From DASZYF01 sp035545535 (GTDB lineage Bacteria; Actinomycetota; Actinomycetes; Mycobacteriales; CAJCIY01), in contig DASZYF010000005.1 in NCBI GenBank assembly GCA_035545535.1, forward strand, positions 18,754 through 82,753: a DNA stretch of 64,000 nucleotides. The letters run 5' to 3'. The notes below the pieces were generated by a model. That model made no database searches and had not been told where the DNA came from. It saw nothing but the letters and a program-made list of their open reading frames with translations. A program made the translations under genes and the position numbers. This document shows positions 53,165 to 61,355 of the stretch, piece after piece (the first letter of the stretch is position 1; the number at the start of each line of letters is the position of its first letter).

Positions 53165-53800
53165 ATGACGAGTGCTGCCACACCGACCCGGCCGGAGTCC
53201 GCCCCCACGGCGGCCCGCCCCGGTCGACCGACGATGCTGAGCCACGCCGCGTTCGTCACGCACGACACGGCGGCCCTCGCCGACTTCTACACGCGCCTGC
53301 TCGGCATGGAGCTCGTGAACGCGGTGCTCGACGACCGCATCCCCTCCACCGGTGAGCCCATCCCGTACTTCCACTCGTTCTTCCGCATGCAGGACGGCTC
53401 CACGATCGCGTTCTTCGAGGCGCCGGAGCTGCCCGAGCGGGCCGCGCCGCCGCACCCGGCGTACGACACGTTCGAGCACTTCGCCATGCAGGTGGCCACT
53501 ACCGACGACGTCGACGCGTGGGCCGCGTGGCTCCGCTCGCAGGGCGTCGAGGTCCTCGGCCCGGTCGACCACCAGATCATCTACTCGATCTACTTCCACG
53601 ACCCGGGCGGCAAGCGCCTCGAGATCACCTGCGCCACGTCGACCACCTGGAACGACAACGCCGAGGCGGCCCGGGCGAGCCTCGCCGAGTGGCAGGAGAT
53701 GAAGGCGCTCGCGCGCGAGCGCGGGATCCCGCTGGTCGATGCCGTCCGCGAGCTCACCGAGCGCCGCAGCCACCGGCTCGGCCGCGACCTCGAGGCGTAG
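53165..53800 (+). CDS. VOC-family (glyoxalase/extradiol-dioxygenase fold) protein
   Basis: 211 aa. Two beta-alpha-beta-beta-beta modules: MLSHAAFVTHDTAALADFYTRLLGMELV, then HFAMQVATTDDVDAWAAWLRSQGVEVLGPV and ending KRLEITCAT. Possible metal ligands are His in LSHAAF, His in EHFAMQ and Glu in LEIT. A C-terminal helix (ARASLAEWQEMKALARERGIPLVDAVRELTERR) is extra. It could be an epimerase, lyase or dioxygenase. ATG 53165 has GAGGAGG 5 bases upstream. It opens a long operon. Confidence 0.87.
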   Translation: MTSAATPTRPESAPTAARPGRPTMLSHAAFVTHDTAALADFYTRLLGMELVNAVLDDRIPSTGEPIPYFHSFFRMQDGSTIAFFEAPELPERAAPPHPAYDTFEHFAMQVATTDDVDAWAAWLRSQGVEVLGPVDHQIIYSIYFHDPGGKRLEITCATSTTWNDNAEAARASLAEWQEMKALARERGIPLVDAVRELTERRSHRLGRDLEA

Positions 53801-53802
53801 CG

Positions 53803-54999
53803 GTGGAGCTCCCGAAGATCATCAGTGTCGACGACCACGTCGTCGAGCCCCCGCACGTGTGGCAGACGTGGCTGCCGGAGAAGTGGCGCGCGGCCGGGCC
53901 CCGCGTCGAAAGGCGCGGCATCCGCAAGATCGATTGGACCGGGGCCGCGGTCTACAAGGAGGAGTTCGACGACTCCGCTCCCGACAAGGTCGACTGCTGG
54001 GTGTACGGCGACCTCGTCTACACCCACAAGCGCATGGTCGCGGCGGTCGGGTACCCGGTCGAAGAGATGACGATGACGCCCATCACCTACGACGACATGC
54101 GCCCGGGCTGCTACGACGTCAAGGAACGCCTGGCCGACATGGACGCCAACTGGACCGAGGCGTCGATGTGCTTCCCCACGTTCCCGCGGTTCTGCGGGCA
54201 GACGTTCGCGGAGGGCAAGGACAAGGACCTCGGCCTCGCCTGCGTCGAGGCGTACAACGACTGGACCGTCGAGGAGTGGTGCGGCGAGTCGGGCGGCCGG
54301 CTCATCCCGCTGTGCCTCGTGCCGCTCTGGGACGTCGAGCTGGCCGCCAAGGAGGTGCGTCGCAACGCTGCTCGCGGTGTGCACGCCGTCGCGTTCAGCG
54401 AGATGCCGTTCCACCTGGGCCTGCCGACCATCCACTCCGGTTACTGGGACCCGTTCTTCCAGGCCTGCGCCGAGACGCAGACCACGGTGTGCATGCACAT
54501 CGGCTCGTCGTCACGCATGCCGGCGACCTCAGCGGACGCGCCCCCCGCGGTGACGGCGACGTTGGCGTTCGGCAACGCGATGTTCTCGCTGATCGACTTC
54601 CTCTTCTCCGGTGTCCTCGTGCGCTTCCCCGACCTGCGACTCGCGTACGCGGAGAGCCAGGTCGGGTGGCTGCCGTACACCCTCGAGCGGGTCGACGACG
54701 TGTGGCACGACAACCAGGGCTGGGCCGGGACCAAGCAGATCCCCGAGCCGCCGTCGACCTACTACTACAAGCAGGTCTTCGGCTGCTTCTTCAAGGACCA
54801 GCACGGCATGGACTCCCTCGACAAGGTCGGCGTCGACAACGTCACGTTCGAGACCGACTACCCGCACAGCGACTCGACCTGGCCCAACACCAAGCAGGTC
54901 GCCGAGAAGCTCCTCGCCGGTCTGCCGGACGAGGCGGTCCGCAAGATCCTGCGCGGCAACGCGATCCGCATGCTCCACCTGGAGGGCTTCAGCGCGTGA
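53803..54999 (+). CDS. Amidohydrolase (Amidohydro_2, ACMSD-like)
   Basis: 398 aa TIM-barrel hydrolase. Metal site IISVDDHVVEPPHVW, barrel His in VCMHIGSSS, C-terminal FETDYPHSDSTWPNTK. GTG 53803 is 2 bases after the VOC stop; the frame is open upstream, but that sequence is the shadow of the VOC gene. Its stop overlaps the MaoC start by 4 bases. It resembles the 30500 protein along its length; the two operons may process parallel intermediates. Confidence 0.88.
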   Translation: MELPKIISVDDHVVEPPHVWQTWLPEKWRAAGPRVERRGIRKIDWTGAAVYKEEFDDSAPDKVDCWVYGDLVYTHKRMVAAVGYPVEEMTMTPITYDDMRPGCYDVKERLADMDANWTEASMCFPTFPRFCGQTFAEGKDKDLGLACVEAYNDWTVEEWCGESGGRLIPLCLVPLWDVELAAKEVRRNAARGVHAVAFSEMPFHLGLPTIHSGYWDPFFQACAETQTTVCMHIGSSSRMPATSADAPPAVTATLAFGNAMFSLIDFLFSGVLVRFPDLRLAYAESQVGWLPYTLERVDDVWHDNQGWAGTKQIPEPPSTYYYKQVFGCFFKDQHGMDSLDKVGVDNVTFETDYPHSDSTWPNTKQVAEKLLAGLPDEAVRKILRGNAIRMLHLEGFSA

Positions 55000-55463
55000 G
55001 TGAGATCCGGTTCGATGACGTCGCCGCGCTCAACGCGGCCGCCAGCAGCGAGTTCGGTGACTACGGCGACCAGCTCACCGTCACGCAGGAGATGATCCGC
55101 GAGTTCGCCGACCTCACCGGCGACCAGCAGTGGATCCACGTCGATGTCGAGCGGGCCCAGCGCGAGAGCCCCTTCGGCGGGCCGATCGCCCACGGCTTCC
55201 TCACGCTGTCGCTGCTGCCGAAGATCGCGGTGCGTCCGGTCGAGCTGACCGGCTACGCGAGCGCGACCAACTACGGGTCGGACTCCCTGCGCTTCCTCGC
55301 TCCCGTCCCTGCCGGCTCCACCGTGCACGCGCGCGCCCGGCTCGTCGAAGCGGTCGCGCGCCCGAGCGGTGGGACGGTGGTCACGACGGAGCACGAGGTG
55401 AGCGTGGTCGGTGCCCCGAAGCCGGCGCTCCTGTACTCGATGATCGTGCTCTACCGAGGCTGA
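54996..55463 (+). CDS. MaoC-type (R)-specific enoyl-CoA hydratase
   Basis: 155 aa, one hotdog domain. The catalytic dyad is visible as LTGDQQWIHVD (Asp and His), followed by SPFGGPIAHGFLTLSLLP. It should hydrate enoyl-CoA to (R)-3-hydroxyacyl-CoA, a substrate for the SDR at 57027. GTGA overlap with the amidohydrolase. In contrast to the double-hotdog enzyme at 1666 the active-site pair is intact. Confidence 0.92.
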   Translation: MSEIRFDDVAALNAAASSEFGDYGDQLTVTQEMIREFADLTGDQQWIHVDVERAQRESPFGGPIAHGFLTLSLLPKIAVRPVELTGYASATNYGSDSLRFLAPVPAGSTVHARARLVEAVARPSGGTVVTTEHEVSVVGAPKPALLYSMIVLYRG

Positions 55464-55489
55464 TCGTGAGCTCCGACAAGGCGGTCACC

Positions 55490-56977
55490 ATGCCCCGATC
55501 TCTGCGGGCTGTCCTCGCGGCGGTGGCCCTGGTGGCGCCGCTCGTGCTCGCCGCGTGCGGCACGCGGGTCCCGCGTGCCGAGGTCATCGCGGGTGCCGGC
55601 GGCGGCCCGGTCACGATCGGTGGTGGCGGGGTCGTGGCCGGCCCCGCGACCGGTGCGCCGTCCGCAGCCGCACCGGGAGCGGTCATCCCGACGGCCGCGG
55701 GATCGACGGCGGCGGCTCCCGGCGGTGCCGTCGCGCCGGTCGGCGGCGGACCGACGGTGTCCGTCCCGGGCGTCACCACTCCTGCCTCCGCGCAGCCGAC
55801 GACCGGACCGGCCGCGCCCAGCGGCGGCGTCCCGGCGACGTCCTCACGCGCGAACACGCCCGGCCAGCCGTGCACCAAGCAGGGGTCGACCATCGTGTTC
55901 GGTCAGGTCGGCACCTTCAGCGGCATCATCGGCGCGAGCATCGGGGCCGCGCAGCCCGTCCTGAAGGCGTGGGCGCAGGCGACCAACGCCGCGGGCGGCA
56001 TCGCCTGCCACCCGGTCCAGGTCATCTCCATCGACGATGCGGGTGACGCCGGCAAGGCGCAGAGCGCCGTGCAGTCCCTCATCCAGAGCAGCCACGCCGT
56101 GGCCATCAACGCGTTCGTGCCCGTCACGTTCAATGGGATCCGCAGCACGATCGACGACACGAAGGTCCCGGTGGTGGGCGGCGACATCACCGCCGACGAG
56201 TGGAACCAGGACCCGAACTTCTTCCCCGAGGGGACGTCGTTCGAGTCGGCGATCTTCGCGTTCATGAAGTACGCCGCGCAGTCCGGCGGGCACAAGTTCT
56301 CCTACCTGCAGTGCATCGAGGCGACGCCCTGCTCCGTCGCCCGGAAGTGGATCGAGAAGAACGCCGCGGCCGCCGGGTTGCAGGAGGGCGGCGTGCAGCC
56401 GATCTCGCTGGCCGGCTCGAACTTCACCCAGCAGTGCCAGACCGCGAAGAACCAGGGTGACGACGTCATGTTCGTCGGCGCCGGTGCCACCGCGAACACC
56501 GCGGTGGCGCGCGACTGCGCGAACCAGAACTACCACCCGATCTTCGCGACCATCGGGCTCGGCGCGAACAACGCGCTGGAGGACGACCCGAACGAGGCCG
56601 GCCTGACGCTCGGCCTGCCGACCTTCCCCTGGATGCTCGGGAGCACCCCGGCCGAAGCCGCCTACCAGGCGGCGTTGCAGCGCTACGCACCGAACATCGT
56701 GACGAGTGGCGGTGGCGCGCAGGGCTGGACCTCGGGCGAGCTGCTCAAGAAGGCGATCCTCAACCTCGGTCAGGCGGCCTACGGCACCATCACGCCGGCG
56801 ATGATCGTCCAGGGCCTGCACATGATGAAGAACGAGACGCTCGGGGGGCTCGCGCCGAACGGTCTGACCTTCCCGGACGGGCAGCCCGCCACGCCGGTGA
56901 AGTGCTCGTTCATCGCGCAGATCAAGGGCGGCAAGTGGAGCGCTCCGCTGGGCAACAACCAGGTGTGCGGGCCGTGA
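55490..56977 (+). CDS. ABC transporter substrate-binding lipoprotein
   Basis: 495 aa. Signal MPRSLRAVLAAVALVAPLVL with lipobox LAAC, then GTRVPRAEVIAGAGGGPV and ~90 disordered Gly/Ala/Pro residues, then the binding domain from STIVFGQVGTFSGIIGASIGAAQPVLKAWAQATN. Paralogue of 49361 with the same ending (PLGNNQVCGP). No transporter genes adjoin it. ATG 55490 gives the neatest signal peptide; GTG 55466, 2 bases after the MaoC stop, would add 8 residues. Inclusion inside a degradative operon suggests co-regulation of uptake and use. Confidence 0.9.
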   Translation: MPRSLRAVLAAVALVAPLVLAACGTRVPRAEVIAGAGGGPVTIGGGGVVAGPATGAPSAAAPGAVIPTAAGSTAAAPGGAVAPVGGGPTVSVPGVTTPASAQPTTGPAAPSGGVPATSSRANTPGQPCTKQGSTIVFGQVGTFSGIIGASIGAAQPVLKAWAQATNAAGGIACHPVQVISIDDAGDAGKAQSAVQSLIQSSHAVAINAFVPVTFNGIRSTIDDTKVPVVGGDITADEWNQDPNFFPEGTSFESAIFAFMKYAAQSGGHKFSYLQCIEATPCSVARKWIEKNAAAAGLQEGGVQPISLAGSNFTQQCQTAKNQGDDVMFVGAGATANTAVARDCANQNYHPIFATIGLGANNALEDDPNEAGLTLGLPTFPWMLGSTPAEAAYQAALQRYAPNIVTSGGGAQGWTSGELLKKAILNLGQAAYGTITPAMIVQGLHMMKNETLGGLAPNGLTFPDGQPATPVKCSFIAQIKGGKWSAPLGNNQVCGP

Positions 56978-57026
56978 TCGGCGGCGCCGTGCTCATCGGA
57001 ACGACCGCGAACGGGAGCCTCACCGC

Positions 57027-57950
57027 ATGACAGCGCTGCTCGACGGCAAGGTGGCCATCGTCACGGGCTCGGGCCACGGCATCGGCCGGGCGCACGCGCT
57101 CGAGCTCGCCAAGCACGGGGCGATCGTGGTCGTCAACGACCTCGGCAGCTCGGTCGCGGGCGAGGGGTCCGGCCGCGACGCCGACGTCGTCGTCGACCTG
57201 ATCACGGGTCGCGGCGGGCAGGCACTGGCCGACTACGGCGACGTCGGCGACGAAGCGGCCGTCGACGCGCTCGTCGCCCGGGCCTACGACACCTACGGCC
57301 GGCTCGACATCGTCGTCAACAACGCGGGAATCCTGCGCGACAAGACGATCTGGAACATGGACGTCGCCGACTTCGACCTGGTCATGCGCGTGCACGTGCG
57401 TGGGTCGTGGCTCGTGTCGCGGGCCGCGGCGCGCCGCTGGCGTGATGCGGCGAAGGCCGCCGGCGGCCGCACCTACGGACGCATCATCAACACGACCTCG
57501 GGCGCCGGGCTGCACGGCAACTTCGGCCAGACCAACTACGCGACCGCCAAGGCCGCGATCGTCGGACTGACCCAGACGTTGTCGCTCGAGCTCGCGTCGA
57601 TCGGCGTGACCGCCAACGTCATCAGCCCCGCCGGCCTGACCCGCCTCTCGTCGGGCACGTTGCCGGGCTCGACGGCGGTCGAGCCGGACGAACGCCCCGA
57701 GGACGAGTTCGACCGCCTCGACCCCTCGTTGTGCAGCCCGGTCGTCGCCTGGCTGGCCAGCGAGCAGGCCGGCCACGTCAGCGGGCAGGTCGTGCGCGCG
57801 GTCGGCGACGAGATCGTGCTGATGCAGGGCTGGTCGCGCGGACCGGTCGCGACGAGCGGCGGCAAGCGGTGGGACGCGAAGAAGCTCGGCGCCCTGATGG
57901 ACACCGAGATCTTCCGCACCCGCACACCCGGTCTGCGCCTCGGTGGCTGA
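57027..57950 (+). CDS. SDR, multifunctional-enzyme (HSD17B4)-like (3R)-hydroxyacyl-CoA dehydrogenase
   Basis: 307 aa. TGSGHGIGRAHALELAKHGAIVVVNDLGSSVAGEGSG is typical of the peroxisomal MFE-2 type dehydrogenase, NNAGILRDKTIWNM and NYATAKAAI (YxxxK) follow. Such enzymes oxidise (R)-3-hydroxyacyl-CoA, which fits the upstream MaoC hydratase. A GGGAG ribosome-binding site lies 8 bases before the ATG. The 3' end overlaps the DUF35 gene by 8 bases. Confidence 0.92.
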   Translation: MTALLDGKVAIVTGSGHGIGRAHALELAKHGAIVVVNDLGSSVAGEGSGRDADVVVDLITGRGGQALADYGDVGDEAAVDALVARAYDTYGRLDIVVNNAGILRDKTIWNMDVADFDLVMRVHVRGSWLVSRAAARRWRDAAKAAGGRTYGRIINTTSGAGLHGNFGQTNYATAKAAIVGLTQTLSLELASIGVTANVISPAGLTRLSSGTLPGSTAVEPDERPEDEFDRLDPSLCSPVVAWLASEQAGHVSGQVVRAVGDEIVLMQGWSRGPVATSGGKRWDAKKLGALMDTEIFRTRTPGLRLGG

Positions 57951-58377
57951 CGACGTGACCGGCGCCGCGGAGGTCACCTTCCGCGTGCTGCCGGCGGTGC
58001 GGTCCGCGACCGAGGCGTTCTGGACCGGCGGGGCCGAGGGCCGGCTCATGATCCATCGATGCCGGGCGTGCACGCGGTTCTTCCACCCGCCGGCGAGCGC
58101 GTGCTGGCGATGCCGCAGCACCGACGTCGGGCCGGAGGAGGTCAGCGGGAGGGCCACGGTCGCGGCGTACACCGTGAACATGCAGCCGTGGATCCCGGGC
58201 TTCCCCCCGCCCTACGTCGTCGCGATCGTCGAGCTCGCGGACGAGCCCGACGTGCGCCTGACGACGAACATCGTCGGCTGCGCGATCGAGGACGTGCACA
58301 CCGGCCTCGAGGTGCAGGTGCGGTTCGAGCAGTGGGAAGACGTGTGGCTCCCGATGTTCGCTCCGGTGCCGGCGTGA
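57943..58377 (+). CDS. Zn-ribbon/OB-fold (DUF35) partner protein
   Basis: 144 aa. Zinc ribbon CRAC near residue 40 and CWRC near 54, then an OB-fold. Same family as the protein at 433. Its GTG overlaps the SDR end by 8 bases and its stop overlaps the thiolase-like gene by 4 bases (GTGA). It probably forms a complex with the thiolase-like product. Confidence 0.9.
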   Translation: MADDVTGAAEVTFRVLPAVRSATEAFWTGGAEGRLMIHRCRACTRFFHPPASACWRCRSTDVGPEEVSGRATVAAYTVNMQPWIPGFPPPYVVAIVELADEPDVRLTTNIVGCAIEDVHTGLEVQVRFEQWEDVWLPMFAPVPA

Positions 58378-59570
58378 CCAGCCCGTTCGGGGGCCCGGCC
58401 CTCATCACCGGCATCGGGCAGAGCCAGATCGGTCGCAAGATCGGCCGCGACGGCGTGGAGCTCACGGTCGAGGCGGCGCTCGCCGCGATCGCCGACGCGG
58501 GGTTGACCCCCGACGACATCGACGGCGTCGCCACGTTCCCCGGCGGGATGGTGCCCGACCCCGGGTTCACGGGTGGCGGTGTCAACGAGCTGACGAACGC
58601 GCTCGGGCTCCGGCTCTCGTGGTTCGGCGGGACGATGGAGACCGCCGGCCAGCTCGGCCCCGTCATCGAGGCGTGCATGGCGGTGGCCTGCGGCCTCGCG
58701 ACCCACGTCGTCGTGTTCCGCTCGGTGTGGGAGGCGACCGCGCAGATGGGGCGCGGGCGCGGAGCCTCACTCGCCGGTGGGGAGGCGCGCCGGGCGGAGC
58801 GGGCGAGCGGCTACCTCGAGTTCTCGGCGCCGTTCGGCGCGGTGTCGGCGGCGAACTGGCTCGCCATGCCCGCGCAGCGCTACATGCACGAGTTCGGCCT
58901 CACCCGCGAGCAGCTGGGCCAGATCGCGCTCAACGCGCGGCGCAACGCCGCGCTGAACCCGCACGCGATCTACACCGAGCCGATGTCGATGGATGACTAC
59001 CTCGGGTCGCGCATGATCTCCTACCCCTTCTGCCTGTTCGACTGCGACGTGCCGTGCGACGGCGCGACGGCCGTCATCGTGTCGCGCGCCGACGCCGCGG
59101 CCGGCTTGCCGCGGACGCCGGTGGTGATCGAGTCCGGCGGCTCGGCGTCCTACGGCCGCTTCACCTGGGACCAGCGGGCCGACCTCACGACGATGACGGC
59201 CCACGACGCCGCGGCGTCGATGTGGGACCGCACGACGCTGTCACCCAGGGACGTCCAGGTCGCGGAGCTGTACGACGGCTTCAGCTACCTCACGCTGCAG
59301 TGGCTCGAGGCACTCGGCTTCTGCGGGCACGGCGAGGCGGGCCGGTTCGTCGAGGGGGGCGACCGCATCGCGCTCACCGGTGACCTGCCCCTCAACACCC
59401 AGGGCGGCCAGCTGTCCGGTGGACGGCTGCACGGGATGGGCTTCCTGCACGAGGCCTGCCTGCAGCTGCGCGGCGAGGCGGGGGCGCGCCAGGTCGCGGG
59501 CGAGCCGACCGTTGCGATCGCAGCCGCTGGCGGCGGCCCGGTGGCGGGCTGCCTGCTGCTGCGCCTCTGA
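58374..59570 (+). CDS. Thiolase-like (lipid-transfer-protein/Ltp2-type) enzyme without the usual nucleophilic Cys
   Basis: 398 aa. Starts PFGGPALITGIGQSQIGRKIGRDG, a typical thiolase N-terminus. Aligning the region before ACGLATHVVVFR with thiolases puts Thr or Ala, in TMETAGQLGPVIEAC, where the acylated Cys should be. The second half has ELYDGFS, LNTQGGQLSGGRLHGMG. Together with an adjacent DUF35 protein this resembles Ltp2-type aldolases that cut the steroid side chain by retro-aldol cleavage. The alternative is a degenerate thiolase. Confidence 0.85.
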   Translation: MTSPFGGPALITGIGQSQIGRKIGRDGVELTVEAALAAIADAGLTPDDIDGVATFPGGMVPDPGFTGGGVNELTNALGLRLSWFGGTMETAGQLGPVIEACMAVACGLATHVVVFRSVWEATAQMGRGRGASLAGGEARRAERASGYLEFSAPFGAVSAANWLAMPAQRYMHEFGLTREQLGQIALNARRNAALNPHAIYTEPMSMDDYLGSRMISYPFCLFDCDVPCDGATAVIVSRADAAAGLPRTPVVIESGGSASYGRFTWDQRADLTTMTAHDAAASMWDRTTLSPRDVQVAELYDGFSYLTLQWLEALGFCGHGEAGRFVEGGDRIALTGDLPLNTQGGQLSGGRLHGMGFLHEACLQLRGEAGARQVAGEPTVAIAAAGGGPVAGCLLLRL

Positions 59571-59614
59571 GCGCGCGGTCGTCTCATGCTGCACCGCCGC
59601 ATCGAGGGGGACAC

Positions 59615-61339
59615 GTGCGGACACGTCTGATCGCTGCTCTCGGGCTTCTCGCGGCGCCCTTCCTGGCGGTGCCGCTGCCGTCGGCGTCCGGGGCGGCGAG
59701 CGCTCCGCCGAGCGCCGTGCCGAACCCCACCGTGCGGGTGCTGTCCGGGGGCCTGCACGGACACCCGTTCCTGCGGGCGCGCTTCGCGCCCGCCGACTAC
59801 GGATACGACGAGCGGGAGTACGCCTTCTCCGGCACCGCGAAGGCCTACGGCGCCGCGACGGCGCCCGCCACCTACGAGACGCGGATGCTGGTCTACACGC
59901 CGAAGGATCCGGCGAGGTTCAGCGGCACGGTCTACGCCGAGTGGGACAACCAGACCTCGCAGGCCGACGCCCCGGCCGACTTCCTCTGGATGTACCCGAA
60001 GGTCCTGGCCGACGGCGACGCCTACGTCGCCATGACGATCCAGCAGGCGGGGCTGTGCGGCATGGGCCTGTCCGGTGAGCCGGTCGCCGGGGTCGCGCCC
60101 GTGTGCACGCCCGTCTCCCTGGTGGGGTCGGACCCGGTGCGCTACGCGGGGTTGCACCACCCGGGTGACGCCTACGCCTACGACATCCTGTCGCAGGCTC
60201 TGCAAGCGTTGAAGCACCCGAAGGGCATCAACCCGCTCGGCCCGTTGAAGCCCACGGTGCTGCTCGCCGTGGGTGAGTCCCAGTCGGCCTCGAAGCTCGA
60301 CGACTACATCAGCAACGGCGCGGACGCGGCGGCGCGGCTCGCCGACGGCTTCCTCATCGATGCCGACGTCGGCACGGCGGAGCCTTCGTCGTTCCGGGTG
60401 CCGACCCTCTACGTGTGGAGCGAGGACTCGGCCCGCAACAGCACGGTGACGTCCGGCCCGCACTGGGTCGGTTGGCCCATCTCGGGCGCCGGGCACACCG
60501 ACTACTGGCTGGTCCAGCACCTGCGTGTGCTGGCTGACAGCCTGGCCGACCTGCCGCAGCAGTCGAAGGCGGCCGAGGAGGCGGAGCAGCAGTCGGATGG
60601 CCGGTACCAAGAGCACGGTCCCGACGCGTCCGCGACGTGCGCAGGCGGGTCCCAGTTCCCGCGGCGCTACGTCCTGGACGCCGCCGCCGCAGCCCTCGAT
60701 GTCTGGGCTCGGGGTGGCGCGACACCTCCGACCGCAACCGCCCTCACGCCGAGCGGCGCGCTCAGGCCTGGCACGCTCTCCGGCACCGCCAACACCGGCG
60801 TGCAGTGGGACGCCGACGACGCCGGCAACGCGAAGGGTGGTGTGCGCCTGCCGGTCATCACTGTGCCGATCGCGACCTACATCGGGAACGCGTGCCCGTT
60901 GCTCGGCACCTCGACCCCGCTGCTCGACCTGTCGACGCGCTACCCCACGCACGCGATCTACGTCAGTCGGATGATCACGGCGACCGCAGCGTCGGTGAAG
61001 GCCCGCTTCATGACCCGGCGCGACGGGATCGATCTCGTGCGCCGCGCCTGCGCGTCGGCGATCCCGCAGTTCGGGTCCACTGCTCCGGCGGACCAGCCGG
61101 CGCAGTGCCGGGACGTCGCCGCACTCTTCCCCGCCGTGGCGGCGACGAGGCCGTCGTCGCCGACCGCGCACGGGACGGCTCCGAAGCCCGCGCGGCCCTC
61201 GAAGCCCACGAGCTCCGTGCGCCGGCCGGCGCACGGCAGCCTGGCGGCCACCGGCCTCGCTCCGCTGACCGCGTTCGCCGCGATGCTGGCGTTGGGCGCA
61301 GGCCTCGTCCTCGCCCGAGGGCGAGGCCCCGGTCGCTGA
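59615..61339 (+). CDS. Secreted, sortase-anchored alpha/beta hydrolase (Abhydrolase_10-like)
   Basis: 574 aa. Signal peptide (RTRLIAALGLLAAPFLAVPLPSASGAA), catalytic elbow VGESQSASKLDDY, and a GAGHTDYW block. The C-terminus is LAATG (61241-61255), a membrane stretch and RGRGPGR, a class E sortase signal. It shares YGYxxxEYxxSGTAKAYGA and the GxxQSAS elbow with the protein at 18673. It closes the long operon after the thiolase-like gene, 44 bases on. The wall location suggests it attacks a substrate that cannot enter the cell intact. Confidence 0.87.
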   Translation: MRTRLIAALGLLAAPFLAVPLPSASGAASAPPSAVPNPTVRVLSGGLHGHPFLRARFAPADYGYDEREYAFSGTAKAYGAATAPATYETRMLVYTPKDPARFSGTVYAEWDNQTSQADAPADFLWMYPKVLADGDAYVAMTIQQAGLCGMGLSGEPVAGVAPVCTPVSLVGSDPVRYAGLHHPGDAYAYDILSQALQALKHPKGINPLGPLKPTVLLAVGESQSASKLDDYISNGADAAARLADGFLIDADVGTAEPSSFRVPTLYVWSEDSARNSTVTSGPHWVGWPISGAGHTDYWLVQHLRVLADSLADLPQQSKAAEEAEQQSDGRYQEHGPDASATCAGGSQFPRRYVLDAAAAALDVWARGGATPPTATALTPSGALRPGTLSGTANTGVQWDADDAGNAKGGVRLPVITVPIATYIGNACPLLGTSTPLLDLSTRYPTHAIYVSRMITATAASVKARFMTRRDGIDLVRRACASAIPQFGSTAPADQPAQCRDVAALFPAVAATRPSSPTAHGTAPKPARPSKPTSSVRRPAHGSLAATGLAPLTAFAAMLALGAGLVLARGRGPGR

Positions 61340-61355
61340 CCTGCCGGTCGGGCGG

